This document shows, piece by piece, positions 1 through 7,319 of a stretch of DNA of 14,148 nt. A program made the position numbers and the translations under genes. How positions within the stretch are numbered: position 1 is the stretch's first letter; the number at the start of each line of letters is the position of its first letter. The notes under the pieces are model-generated. The model did not search any database, was not told the origin of the DNA, and saw nothing but the letters and a program-made list of their open reading frames with translations. This DNA comes from Clostridiales bacterium (GTDB taxonomy: Bacteria > Bacillota > Clostridia > Lachnospirales > Lachnospiraceae), in contig JAHZHF010000050.1 in the NCBI GenBank assembly GCA_019420405.1, positions 1 through 14,148 of the forward strand. Direction: 5' to 3'.

Positions 1-19
1 GCAGAATACGTTTGAGAAT

Positions 20-42
20 CGTCCCTGTTTTCGGACGTTTTT
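20..42 (+). terminator. possible weak terminator hairpin at the left edge
   Basis: CGTCC (20-24) and GGACG (33-37) form a five-pair stem with an eight-base loop, followed directly by TTTTT on the plus strand. It could end transcription of a rightward gene lying outside the window. On the minus strand, downstream of gatZ, there is no T run after the stem. The stem is short, so the call is tentative. Nothing else is visible in 1-82. Confidence 0.3.
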
Positions 43-82
43 CATGCGGGAGTTAATGGACTAAATAGCTGAACCCTTTATT

Positions 83-1408
83 CTACATCAACTCATTCTG
101 ATGTGTCGCATACAGATACTCATCGATCGTATTGGTAATCCTGTCTTCGATCAGTGCCACCGGATCGTTTTCGAGCTGTCCCTCGCGGACTTTTGTATAC
201 TGGATCGGCATGAACTGGCTTAACAGGTTCAGCGGGATTCCCTCTGAACGAAGGTTTGCGAGCAGACGTCCAGCCGCTTCCTCCACAGCCGGAACCGGCA
301 TATAATATCTGCATCTGTCAGAGAAGGAGTATTTCCTCTTAAGACGCAGCTCCAGCTCATCCCCCTGGTAATGCTTCCGCCAGTTCTTGTCGTTCTTAAG
401 CATCTCCTCGTCCAGTACTTCCGCAAAGCGGCTAAGCTTAAGGTCTGTGCCATAGAGTGCTTCCTTCTCGATATTCTCCAGAGCGAACATGGCTTCACGC
501 ATGGCAAATGTCAGCCCCGGGCCCACTTTCAGGATTCCCACTCCATCTTCTACCAGCTCGCGCAGCTTGATCTTCGTCTGGTAATCTGTGGAGTGTCCCT
601 CAAATACAAGGCTTGGAAATTCTTTGATGGACGCCATCAGGTCTTTTGCCTTCTCCCTGTCATACTCTGTACATCCGCTGTCTTTCTCCTCCACGCCGGG
701 CTGTACCACAACGCCGATCACACGGCTCCATACATCGTCACCAAGACCCGCATCTGCAAAAGCTTTCTCAAACGCAGCCACCGTATTCTTAAAATCATCG
801 ACCTTGGTCACCTGAACTCCGTTATCCTCGCTTCCCACAGCACCGCCCGGGATCGGCACCTCGCTTCCGATGATGTAAACCGGAGGAATCGCATCCGGCT
901 CTCTTGTTAAGAGTTCCCGGTAAGTCTCCTCTGCCACCTGCGCCAGACGTGCGCCGCGGCCTGCAATGATCTCATCCGAGAGACGTACATCCGGATCATC
1001 GCTGTTTACCTTCATGCTGGTATCAATGTGAATCTTTGTGAATCCTGCGCCCACATAATGACGGATCAGCTCCTCAGCGTCCGCCATGGCCTCCGCCTCG
1101 TCCTTATACGCGAATGTAAGCGGTCCCAGGTGGTCTCCGCCAAGGAAGATCCTGTCTTTGTCAAATCCGTTTTTCTCAGCAATATCAAGTACAAACTTCT
1201 TAAAGTCGGCCGGCTTCATCCCCGTATATCCGCCGTTCTGGTCGCACTGATTTGCCGTGCTCTCGATGAGTACACAGGAACCGTCGGACATTCCTCTCTT
1301 CAACGCTGCCTCAATGACATAGCCGTTGGCGCTGCACACGGAATAGATCCCCACGCTCTTCCCCTGTTTCTGAAGCTCTACAATTTTTTTCAGTGGATTC
1401 TCTCGCAT
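83..1408 (-). CDS. gatZ: tagatose-1,6-bisphosphate aldolase, non-catalytic subunit GatZ/KbaZ
   Basis: The 441-residue product matches the GatZ/KbaZ family, whose members are about 420 residues. In enterobacteria this cytoplasmic subunit is needed for full activity and stability of the catalytic subunit GatY/KbaY, which splits tagatose-1,6-bisphosphate into dihydroxyacetone phosphate and glyceraldehyde-3-phosphate. Family blocks visible in the sequence are LIESTANQCDQNGGYTG (about 47-63), LGGDHLGP (89-96) and HIDTSMK (127-133), which follow a TIM-barrel pattern. The ATG is preceded by AAAGGAGAGAG at a normal distance, and the stop is TAG. The gene is divergent from gatY instead of adjacent in one operon as in E. 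coli. Whether it prefers the galactitol (Gat) or GalNAc (Kba) role cannot be told from sequence alone; the neighbouring aga-type genes favour the latter. Confidence 0.93.
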   Translation of the reverse strand: MRENPLKKIVELQKQGKSVGIYSVCSANGYVIEAALKRGMSDGSCVLIESTANQCDQNGGYTGMKPADFKKFVLDIAEKNGFDKDRIFLGGDHLGPLTFAYKDEAEAMADAEELIRHYVGAGFTKIHIDTSMKVNSDDPDVRLSDEIIAGRGARLAQVAEETYRELLTREPDAIPPVYIIGSEVPIPGGAVGSEDNGVQVTKVDDFKNTVAAFEKAFADAGLGDDVWSRVIGVVVQPGVEEKDSGCTEYDREKAKDLMASIKEFPSLVFEGHSTDYQTKIKLRELVEDGVGILKVGPGLTFAMREAMFALENIEKEALYGTDLKLSRFAEVLDEEMLKNDKNWRKHYQGDELELRLKRKYSFSDRCRYYMPVPAVEEAAGRLLANLRSEGIPLNLLSQFMPIQYTKVREGQLENDPVALIEDRITNTIDEYLYATHQNELM

Positions 1409-1480
1409 TGTTCTCTCTCCTTTTTTATATTACTACCTGTACCGTAACACTTTCGCTCATACCCTGCTTTGGATTTATTA

Positions 1481-1494
1481 AAGAATCGTTTGCA
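1481..1494. promoter_or_regulatory. candidate catabolite-repression (cre-like) site between gatZ and gatY
   Basis: AAGAATCGTTTGCA fits the Gram-positive cre pattern TGnAAnCGnTTnCA at every fixed position except the first two. On the minus strand its left half, TGCAAACG, is complete. It lies 24 bp upstream of the -35 of gatY and inside the gatZ upstream region, so CcpA binding here could affect both genes. cre matches this loose occur by chance, so this is an inference. Confidence 0.35.
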
Positions 1495-1518
1495 TTTTTT
1501 AGGAAAGTCAAAAATGAA

Positions 1519-1548
1519 AAGACAGAACCCCCTGTTGTATGATATACT
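1519..1548 (+). promoter_or_regulatory. gatY promoter with extended -10
   Basis: A -10 of TATACT at 1543-1548 is preceded by TGA, giving the extended -10 form TGnTATAnT. AAGACA at 1519-1524, 18 bp upstream, is a partial -35 carrying the GACA core. Transcription would start near 1555 and leave a leader of about 108 nt before the gatY ATG. Confidence 0.6.
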
Positions 1549-1561
1549 TAGAGGCGTAACA

Positions 1562-1630
1562 GCACCGGTTTTTACCCGTGCAGATAAAGAGCCAAGGGCC
1601 GCCGCAGGAGTTTTCCCGGGGCTGCGCCGG
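1562..1630 (+). promoter_or_regulatory. structured 5' leader of gatY
   Basis: Two hairpins fill the gatY leader. The first pairs GCAC-C-GGT (1562-1569) with ACC-C-GTGC (1574-1581) around a TTTT loop, with one internal C/C mismatch. The second pairs CCGCCGCAG (1599-1607) with CTGCGCCGG (1622-1630) at eight of nine positions and ends about 20 nt before the GAGG ribosome binding site. The second stem is GC-rich and has no T run after it, so it is not a simple terminator. I do not recognise a known riboswitch class. Confidence 0.4.
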
Positions 1631-1662
1631 AGGCAAATCTATTAAGAATCGAGGTTGTCATT

Positions 1663-2514
1663 ATGCCATTAGTTACAACGAACGAAATGTTAAAAAAAGC
1701 CCAGGAAGGCCACTATGCAGTGGGTGCCTTCAACGTGGAGAATATGGAGATGGTTATGGCTGTTATCAAAGCCGCAGAGGAGATGAATTCTCCCGTTATC
1801 ATGCAGACGACTCCTTCCACTGTAAAATATGCGGGACTTGACTACTATCTTGCCAACGTAAAAGCAGCGGCAGAGAGATCAAATGTTCCGGTTGCCATGC
1901 ACCTGGATCACGGCAGCAGCTTTGAGCTTGCGATGCAGGCTCTGCGTACAGGATATACATCCATCATGATCGACGGCTCTCACGAGTCATTCGAAGACAA
2001 CATTGCCCTCACAAGCCGCGTTGCACAGGCGTGTGCTCCTTCAGGCATCAGCGTGGAGGCCGAGCTCGGAAAAGTCGGAGGAAAGGAAGACGATCTGGAC
2101 GGCGGAGATGAGAATCCGTATACAGATCCCCAGCAGGCGAAAGAATTCGCAGAGCGCACAGGAGTTACCTCTCTGGCTGTTGCCATCGGAACTGCTCACG
2201 GGCTTTACAAGGGAACGCCGAAGCTTGACTTCGACCGCTTAAGCGAGATCCGCGAAGTCGTATCCATCCCGCTCGTACTCCACGGCGCATCCGGAGTACC
2301 GGACGACGCAGTTCGTGAGTCCATTAAACGCGGAATCTGCAAGGTAAACTTTGCTACAGAGCTTCGTATCGCATTCAGCGACGGCGTGAAGGAATACCTG
2401 GCTGAGAACCCGGACGCATTCGATCCGAAGAAATACGGCGCTGTCGGCATGAAACATGTGACAGAGCTCGTAAAACAGAAAATCGGCGTATGCGGTTCTG
2501 AAGGAAAAGCTTGA
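1663..2514 (+). CDS. gatY: class II tagatose/fructose-bisphosphate aldolase, catalytic subunit (GatY/KbaY type)
   Basis: The 283-residue product has the length of GatY/KbaY (about 284), a zinc-dependent class II aldolase of the cytoplasm. Visible active-site features are HLDHGSS at 80-86 with the catalytic Asp82 and zinc ligand His83, SVEAELGKVGG at 130-140, a second zinc ligand in GTAHG (His179), LHGASG with His207, and the substrate-binding KVNFATELR block at 227-235. The start ATG follows GAGG at 1651-1654 with eight bases between. It is transcribed away from its presumed partner gatZ and ends in a strong terminator. A fructose-bisphosphate aldolase (Fba) role is possible because the two families are hard to separate by motif. 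The adjacent gatZ and the aga-type genes support the tagatose-bisphosphate assignment. Confidence 0.88.
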   Translation: MPLVTTNEMLKKAQEGHYAVGAFNVENMEMVMAVIKAAEEMNSPVIMQTTPSTVKYAGLDYYLANVKAAAERSNVPVAMHLDHGSSFELAMQALRTGYTSIMIDGSHESFEDNIALTSRVAQACAPSGISVEAELGKVGGKEDDLDGGDENPYTDPQQAKEFAERTGVTSLAVAIGTAHGLYKGTPKLDFDRLSEIREVVSIPLVLHGASGVPDDAVRESIKRGICKVNFATELRIAFSDGVKEYLAENPDAFDPKKYGAVGMKHVTELVKQKIGVCGSEGKA

Positions 2515-2549
2515 ACCTAAGCCTGAAACCTGAAAAAAGCTGAAAATAC

Positions 2550-2606
2550 ATACTGCGGAGAAAAGCTGGTGGAATTAAATCCACAGCTTTTCTCCGCAGT
2601 ATTTTT
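2550..2606. terminator. strong bidirectional terminator between gatY and the 2622-3161 gene
   Basis: The arms at 2550-2573 and 2580-2602 pair over 23 bp with one bulged G and a six-base ATTAAA loop. Five T follow on the plus strand, the first of them part of the stem. On the minus strand the stem is followed by TTTTCAGCTTTTTTC. It can therefore end both gatY and the convergent nagA operon. The stem is unusually long for a rho-independent terminator. Confidence 0.9.
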
Positions 2607-2621
2607 GTAACAGGACACTTT

Positions 2622-3161
2622 TTATTTCATCTTCGTCAGCGCGATCACATGGAGTGTTCCGAAATAGATCCCCACCAGCGCAAGACATCCGCTGAAAACC
2701 CACAGGCCTGTCCCGTATTTCTCCATATATGCATTCAGCACAATCAGAACCGCAAAGAGGAAGTAGAGAACCGCCAGGACGATAACTCTCCCTTTCTCCT
2801 TGTTTTCGATGATATACTGAAGCGCGGAGACACGTTTCTCAAAGTTGATATCTCTTGCCGGTTCCAGTTCCTTTAAAAACACTTTCCGGAAAGCCACTTC
2901 CGCCAGCGCCATCATCACAGCCCAGGCGATTACAGCCTGCATCCAGGATAGGAAAGTCGCCCCGAAAAGAATTGCCGCAAACAGGATCACCACAAAACGG
3001 TTTTTGAAAAACACAGCCGAATTCTCGTGTTTCTTATCAACCAGATATCCTGTTTTTGTGATCATGTCATAGAAAATGATACGTCCTTTTTTATCTGTAT
3101 AAATGTTTCTGCCCGACAGACGGATCTTCTCCACCGGTACCGCTTTCTTTTTCTTACTCAT
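2622..3161 (-). CDS. four-helix membrane protein of unknown function, co-transcribed with nagA
   Basis: I do not recognise this 179-residue product. It opens with a very basic stretch (MSKKKK) and a hydrophilic region to about residue 53. Four hydrophobic segments follow, at about 55-72, 74-91, 125-145 and 152-175, with a charged loop at 92-124. It should be an integral membrane protein with no large outer domain. It starts 39 bp after the nagA stop on the same strand with no terminator between, so it is probably in the nagA operon. An in-frame GTG at 3176 would add five residues; neither start has a strong ribosome binding site, and I prefer the ATG. No catalytic motif was seen. It may be a general membrane gene that became linked to the sugar genes by chance. 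Confidence 0.75.
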   Translation of the reverse strand: MSKKKKAVPVEKIRLSGRNIYTDKKGRIIFYDMITKTGYLVDKKHENSAVFFKNRFVVILFAAILFGATFLSWMQAVIAWAVMMALAEVAFRKVFLKELEPARDINFEKRVSALQYIIENKEKGRVIVLAVLYFLFAVLIVLNAYMEKYGTGLWVFSGCLALVGIYFGTLHVIALTKMK

Positions 3162-3200
3162 CTCTGTCTCATCCACATCTTTCTTTTGTTCTGACTGGCT

Positions 3201-4340
3201 CTAAAGCATCTCTTTTCCCATGCAGTAGGTCTGAAGCACGTTGTAATCCCTGTCAAGCACTACAAGATCCGCGTCCATTCCCGTTTTAATCGCACCTTTC
3301 CGGTCATCGATCTTAAGGCATGCAGCCGGATTCTTCGTACAGGAATTAATCGCCGTATCAATCGGAACAAGCGCTTCTTCGATCAGGATCTTAAGTCCCT
3401 TATTAATATTCAAAGTAGATCCTGCAAGTCCCTTCGAAGAAGTCAGGTGCGCGCTTCCGTCCGGATAGATCTCGATCTCGTTTCCGCCAAAAAGGAATTT
3501 CGATCCAACCGGTGAGCCTTTCGCCATCAGCGCGTCGCTGACCATGATTCCGTAATGCGGTCCCTTCGCGTCAAAGAACATCCGAAGCGCAGCCGGAGTA
3601 GAATGGTTTCCATCACAGATAATCTCACCGTACATGCTCTTCATCCGGTACGCGGCGCCCACGAGTCCGTTCGCTCTGTGGTTAAACGGAGTCATGCCGT
3701 TATAGACATGTGTCATGGATCTCGCACCGTGCGCGAACGCCTGAACTGCCTGTTTGCTCGTCGCTGCAGAATGTCCGATGCTGACTACGACGCCGTGCTC
3801 AGAGCAGTAACGCGTAAGAGCAAAATCCTCGTCCGTTTCCGTTGCCATCGTGATATAACGGATTAATCCGTTTGCCGCCTCCTGGTACTTTTTAAACTGT
3901 TCTACTGTCGGCTTTACAATATACTGCTCCGGCTGTGCTCCCTTATAAACCATATCGAGGTATGGTCCCTCAAAGTGCACTCCCAGAATCTCCGCGCCCT
4001 CATAGCCGTCGTTTACTACCTTCGCCACATTTTTCAGAGCGTTTGTCAGTACTTCCTCGCTCTGCGTAATGGTAGTTGCAAGGAATGAAGTCACACCTTC
4101 ATTTACAATATTTTTCGTCCAATAGCGGAGGCCTTCCTCCTCTGCATCGTTTGTATCGAACCCGTAGGCTCCGTGGCAATGGATATCAATGAAGCCCGGA
4201 AGAATCCAGTCACTGCCGTAATCACGGTCCGCCGGCTTTGTTCCATACTCATAGATATCGACAATTTTGCCGTCTTTTACTTCAACCTGCGCTTCCACAA
4301 ACTGATCTGCAAACCAGACTTTCTTACTCTGGATGATCAT
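3201..4340 (-). CDS. nagA: N-acetylglucosamine/N-acetylgalactosamine-6-phosphate deacetylase (NagA/AgaA)
   Basis: The 379-residue product is a NagA-family amidohydrolase of typical length. It removes acetate from amino-sugar-6-phosphates in the cytoplasm after PTS uptake. Metal and active-site positions can be seen in order: HCHG with His54 and His56, HFEGPYLD with Glu124, GHSAAT with His190, THVYNGM with His211, and the catalytic Asp269 in VSDALMAKG, followed by LAGSTL at 305-310. GCAGG-type C-terminal blocks (KTGMDADLVVLD) are also present. The ATG has GAAGGAGG eight bases upstream. The cluster lacks nagB but has agaS, so the substrate is more likely GalNAc-6-P (an AgaA role), though family members can be promiscuous. 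It is divergent from the AraC-type regulator and leads a two-gene operon. Confidence 0.93.
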   Translation of the reverse strand: MIIQSKKVWFADQFVEAQVEVKDGKIVDIYEYGTKPADRDYGSDWILPGFIDIHCHGAYGFDTNDAEEEGLRYWTKNIVNEGVTSFLATTITQSEEVLTNALKNVAKVVNDGYEGAEILGVHFEGPYLDMVYKGAQPEQYIVKPTVEQFKKYQEAANGLIRYITMATETDEDFALTRYCSEHGVVVSIGHSAATSKQAVQAFAHGARSMTHVYNGMTPFNHRANGLVGAAYRMKSMYGEIICDGNHSTPAALRMFFDAKGPHYGIMVSDALMAKGSPVGSKFLFGGNEIEIYPDGSAHLTSSKGLAGSTLNINKGLKILIEEALVPIDTAINSCTKNPAACLKIDDRKGAIKTGMDADLVVLDRDYNVLQTYCMGKEML

Positions 4341-4364
4341 AGTCCATTCCTCCTTCTTTCTTAA

Positions 4365-4379
4365 AGCCCCGGAAGGGCT
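4365..4379 (-). promoter_or_regulatory. small hairpin in the nagA leader
   Basis: AGCCC (4365-4369) and GGGCT (4375-4379) form a five-pair stem; on the minus strand the loop reads TTCCG. It lies just upstream of the nagA ribosome binding site. It may stabilise the message end; no regulatory role is shown. Confidence 0.3.
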
Positions 4380-4384
4380 CTGTC

Positions 4385-4413
4385 TTGATTTTTAACTTTG
4401 CATAGATTATAAT
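4385..4413 (+). promoter_or_regulatory. promoter of the AraC-family regulator
   Basis: TTGATT at 4385-4390 and a perfect TATAAT at 4408-4413 are separated by exactly 17 bp. A second option, TTGCAT (4398-4403) with TATAAA (4422-4427) at 18 bp, overlaps it. The gene start follows within about 45 bp, with AAAGGAG in front. On the minus strand ATTATA at 4406-4411 gives a TATAAT for nagA, but I see no good -35 there, which would fit an activator-dependent promoter. Confidence 0.65.
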
Positions 4414-4455
4414 TTAAAAAGTATAAAATATTTTTCACAACACAAAGGAGCCATT

Positions 4456-5628
4456 ATGATTGATCATACATTTGACAACACCTTTGAGCCGTTCGGAAAA
4501 TTCTACTCGGATCCGGTGGATCTGAAAAAGCCTAATCTGGTCTCCCGGGAGATCACCTCTTCTTCCAGGAAAATGACCCAGCTCTATTTCTTTCCCTGTG
4601 AAGTATATATAGAATGTACGCCGGGACTGGCCCGTATCCTCGTCACAAGCTCCCCCGACATATCAGATCTGCATACATTTCCCGTCAGGAGTTATATCAA
4701 ACTCGCCCCGGGCATGTACTTCAATCTGATCCCGCTGTATACGCCTCTTAACTGGAACCTGATCACTCCAAAGATGGAACCGGAAGTCATCCCGCTCCCG
4801 TCTCCGTATACATGGCAGCCGGTATCCGTCCCCTTTCATGTACGCAGAATTCTGGACTGCTGGTTCACCAAATGCTCCAGGAAATGCCAGCTTACAAAAC
4901 CGGCCCACAAAGCCTACGAACTTTTATACGTTTATGAAGGAACGATGGAAGTCGCCCTTCCCTCCGGCACTTATTCCCTCCAGCCCCACGACGTGATCCT
5001 TTTCCGCTCCAATCCGGCCAAAATCAGCATCAACGAAGGCACATCCTATCTCACAGCCGTATTCGAGATCAATCAGAGAAAGGCTCTCCACATCCTGAAC
5101 CACACATTTCACTGTACGAGTGAGCTGCAGCAGATCCTGTGGAAACTGCTGATTGAGAGTATGGAGAGTTCGTACTATACGAGGACACTCATGACCTGCT
5201 ACCTGCAGGAGACCCTTCTGCTCCTCATGCAGTTTTATGAGGCAATCAACCATAAGGCGCTGATCTCGGACAACCGCTCCGACCGTAACGATCTTCTCTC
5301 GGAGATCCTCGCCTATATGAATAAGCGGATCACAGAACCACTCACGATCGAGGAGATCTGTCACGAGTTCTATATCTCGCGTTCTTCTCTCCAGGCGCTG
5401 TTTAAGACACATCTTAACACGTCGCCAAAGAACTACCTGCTGAACATCAAGCTCCAGAAGAGCAAAGAACTGATCCGCGACAACCAGTACACGATCAGCG
5501 AGATCGCATACCGGCTTGGATTCAGCTCTATTCACTACTTTTCGAGACTGTTCAAGAAATACTTCAATATCACTCCCAGCGCTTACGCGCGGAAGATTAC
5601 GGAAAGCCAGAACACACAGTCCCGCTGA
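4456..5628 (+). CDS. AraC-family transcription regulator with an extra N-terminal domain
   Basis: This 390-residue protein is about 100 residues longer than common AraC-type sugar regulators. Residues about 281-380 carry the two helix-turn-helix units of the family: the first around 297-318 (LTIEEICHEFYISRSSLQ) and the second around 345-368 (YTISEIAYRLGFSSIHYFSR), followed by FNITPSAYAR. Residues about 145-205 look like a cupin ligand-binding domain (ELLYVYEGTMEVALPSG, then LQPHDVILF). Residues 25-110 form a further beta-rich segment with LARILVTSS and HTFPVRSYIKLAPGMYFN that is not part of the usual fold. It is divergent from nagA and in the middle of the sugar cluster, which has no other regulator, so it probably controls these genes. 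Its stop codon touches that of the convergent yajC-like gene with no gap. The effector is unknown. Confidence 0.88.
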   Translation: MIDHTFDNTFEPFGKFYSDPVDLKKPNLVSREITSSSRKMTQLYFFPCEVYIECTPGLARILVTSSPDISDLHTFPVRSYIKLAPGMYFNLIPLYTPLNWNLITPKMEPEVIPLPSPYTWQPVSVPFHVRRILDCWFTKCSRKCQLTKPAHKAYELLYVYEGTMEVALPSGTYSLQPHDVILFRSNPAKISINEGTSYLTAVFEINQRKALHILNHTFHCTSELQQILWKLLIESMESSYYTRTLMTCYLQETLLLLMQFYEAINHKALISDNRSDRNDLLSEILAYMNKRITEPLTIEEICHEFYISRSSLQALFKTHLNTSPKNYLLNIKLQKSKELIRDNQYTISEIAYRLGFSSIHYFSRLFKKYFNITPSAYARKITESQNTQSR

Positions 5629-5916
5629 TTACTCAGAGAGAACCTCCTGGATGCCATAGCGTGAGATCTTGATCACGGTGCTCCTGCTGATTTCCACGTC
5701 AATGACGTCGCCCCTGATCTTTACGATCTTTCCGTAGATGCCTCCCCCGAAGAGGATCTGGGCTCCTACCTTGATCGCGCCCTGGAGATCTTTCATGTTC
5801 TCTCTGCTCTTCTTCATATTGCGTGAAGAGATTACAGCCAGCACGATGGCACAGATTCCGATCAGTACTCCGACAGTGACGCAGGTCCAAATGATGATCG
5901 TTAAATTCACTGACAA
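5629..5916 (-). CDS. YajC-like small membrane protein
   Basis: The 95-residue product has one N-terminal membrane segment at about 7-30, then a basic linker (RNMKKSRENMK) and a soluble part with the YajC signature VGAQILFGGGIYGKIVKIRGDVIDVEIS. YajC is an accessory partner of SecDF in the Sec translocon. This copy is not beside secDF or tgt and its N-terminal part differs from standard YajC, so it may be a paralogue with another task. The start is TTG: AAGGAGG lies seven bases upstream, while the next candidate, a GTG two codons later, is too far away. Its ribosome binding site directly follows the terminator-like hairpin of the upstream agaS gene. The reading frame ends exactly where the convergent regulator gene ends. 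Confidence 0.75.
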   Translation of the reverse strand: MSVNLTIIIWTCVTVGVLIGICAIVLAVISSRNMKKSRENMKDLQGAIKVGAQILFGGGIYGKIVKIRGDVIDVEISRSTVIKISRYGIQEVLSE

Positions 5917-5933
5917 AACTTTTCCTCCTTATG

Positions 5934-5969
5934 AAAATATGGCCCGCCTTGTATGCAGGCCATATTTTT
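5934..5969 (-). terminator. terminator hairpin after agaS, or attenuator before the yajC-like gene
   Basis: AAAATATGGCC (5934-5944) pairs perfectly with GGCCATATTTT (5958-5968) around a 13-base loop. On the minus strand the stem ends in TTTT, and AAGGAGG of the next gene begins four bases later. It most likely ends the PTS-agaS operon, with partial read-through supplying the yajC-like gene, for which no good promoter of its own is seen. Confidence 0.75.
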
Positions 5970-6020
5970 AATTTGAAATAACCGCCGCAGTCCGTTGTCA
6001 GACGAACCGCTGTATTTAAA

Positions 6021-7202
6021 TTATTTTCTTGTGTACGGATACAGAGTCACGCCCTGAACCACTCTGTTGACCTCACCTGTCGGGCACGGATTGTCCGGCG
6101 TAATCTCAAGGGAGAGGGATTTGAGCACTGCAAGTGTCTGAGCGAACAGGATGTAGTCCAGTCCGAGAAGGATATTCTCCTGTGCTCCGTCAATTCCGTA
6201 GACAACTGTGTAATCTACAAGTGAAGCAGCTTCTTCATCCTGGCTGCTCATAACAGCAACGATCTTATTTCCCTTGCGCTGTCCGCTCATCTCTTTGACG
6301 AGATCCAGCTCATACTGTCTTGTGTACGGGTCATCACTTAAATAAACTACGGTAAGAGTTGTATCGTCCACAATGGACTTCGGTCCGTGACGGAATCCCA
6401 TCGGTGTGTCATACATCGTTACAACCTGTCCTGCTGTCAGCTCCAGCATCTTAAGCGCTGACTCCTGGGATGTACCCTTGAGTGTGTTGCTTCCAAGGTA
6501 TACGATACGTTTGAAGTCATACTCGTCAACGATCTTCTGTGCAACCGTATACTGGTTGTCCAGGAATGCCTGTCCTGCTGCCGCGATCTTTTTCACGTTC
6601 TCAATCGTCTCATCCAGCTCATCAAGATGGAAGCAGAGATACGTTGCAAGATACATGTTGGAATAGCTGGATGTCATCGCAAAGCTCTGATCATGCGTCT
6701 CATCTGTTAAATTGATTGCATAGCAGTTCTCAGTTGTAGCCGCACGTTTGGAGAGTGCTCCGTTTTTATTGCAGGTTACAAACAGATGGTAAACATTATC
6801 GCAAACTGCCTCTGCCGCGTCAACTGCTCCGACAGACTCCGGAGAGTTTCCGGAACGTCCGAAGCTGATCAGAAGAGTCGGCTTCGTGCGGGACAGATAA
6901 GCTTCCGGCGTTGCAACGATATCCGTTGTACCGTAGGATTTCGCTTTGTGGTTTAAGAGGCCTGCAAGGTGCGGGAACAATGCGTTTCCGACGAACTCGC
7001 TGGTACCTGCTCCTGTCAGGATCACGTCAAAATCATCCTGCGTGATAACCTGATCGATAAACTTCTTCAGCTCATCCTTGTGTTCTCTGATCTGGCTGCA
7101 AGTTTTCTCCCATGTAGCCGGCTGCTGATAGATCTCCGTAAGAGTGAATGTTGAGAACGTCTCTTTCATTCTGTCCTCTGTTACACCAAAAATTGTGCTC
7201 AT
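6021..7202 (-). CDS. agaS: AgaS-type sugar-phosphate isomerase/deaminase, two SIS domains
   Basis: The 393-residue product is a tandem SIS-domain protein of the AgaS family (about 385 residues). In GalNAc and galactosamine pathways AgaS converts galactosamine-6-phosphate to tagatose-6-phosphate and ammonia in the cytoplasm. The first SIS domain shows LTGAGTSEFVGNA at about 62-74 and SFGRSGNSPES at 113-123. The second shows VYLGSNTLKGTSQESALKML at about 234-252, GFRHGPKS at 269-276 and TGEVNRVVQG near the C-terminus. GAGTSxF and FRHGPKS are typical of sugar-phosphate binding in this family and in GlmS. There is no glutamine amidotransferase domain, so it is not GlmS. The ATG follows AAAGGAG. 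It is the last clear gene of the PTS operon, 117 bp after the EIIA gene. Confidence 0.92.
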   Translation of the reverse strand: MSTIFGVTEDRMKETFSTFTLTEIYQQPATWEKTCSQIREHKDELKKFIDQVITQDDFDVILTGAGTSEFVGNALFPHLAGLLNHKAKSYGTTDIVATPEAYLSRTKPTLLISFGRSGNSPESVGAVDAAEAVCDNVYHLFVTCNKNGALSKRAATTENCYAINLTDETHDQSFAMTSSYSNMYLATYLCFHLDELDETIENVKKIAAAGQAFLDNQYTVAQKIVDEYDFKRIVYLGSNTLKGTSQESALKMLELTAGQVVTMYDTPMGFRHGPKSIVDDTTLTVVYLSDDPYTRQYELDLVKEMSGQRKGNKIVAVMSSQDEEAASLVDYTVVYGIDGAQENILLGLDYILFAQTLAVLKSLSLEITPDNPCPTGEVNRVVQGVTLYPYTRK

Positions 7203-7280
7203 TTTTTGTTCTCCTTTCTATTCAAGCGGCCTGATTATTCCCACATTTTCCACACCTTTTATATCTGTGCGTCATCCGCA

Positions 7281-7299
7281 GGAAGACCGCAGTCCTTCC
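7281..7299 (-). other. intercistronic hairpin between EIIA and agaS
   Basis: GGAAGAC (7281-7287) pairs with GTCCTTCC (7292-7299) with one bulge and a four-base loop. It lies in the 117-bp gap, the second longest in the operon, with no T run after it. It may mark a processing or stability point that sets agaS levels apart from those of the transporter. Confidence 0.35.
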
Positions 7300-7319
7300 T
7301 TTTATCATATGCAGACAGG

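Noticed and set aside
4924..5535. 203-codon minus-strand frame inside the AraC regulator
   Set aside because: It is antisense to conserved regulator domains, and the translation shows no domain.
6021..7202. Glucosamine-6-phosphate synthase (GlmS)
   Set aside because: The SIS motifs are similar, but the N-terminal glutamine amidotransferase domain is missing and the length and context match AgaS.
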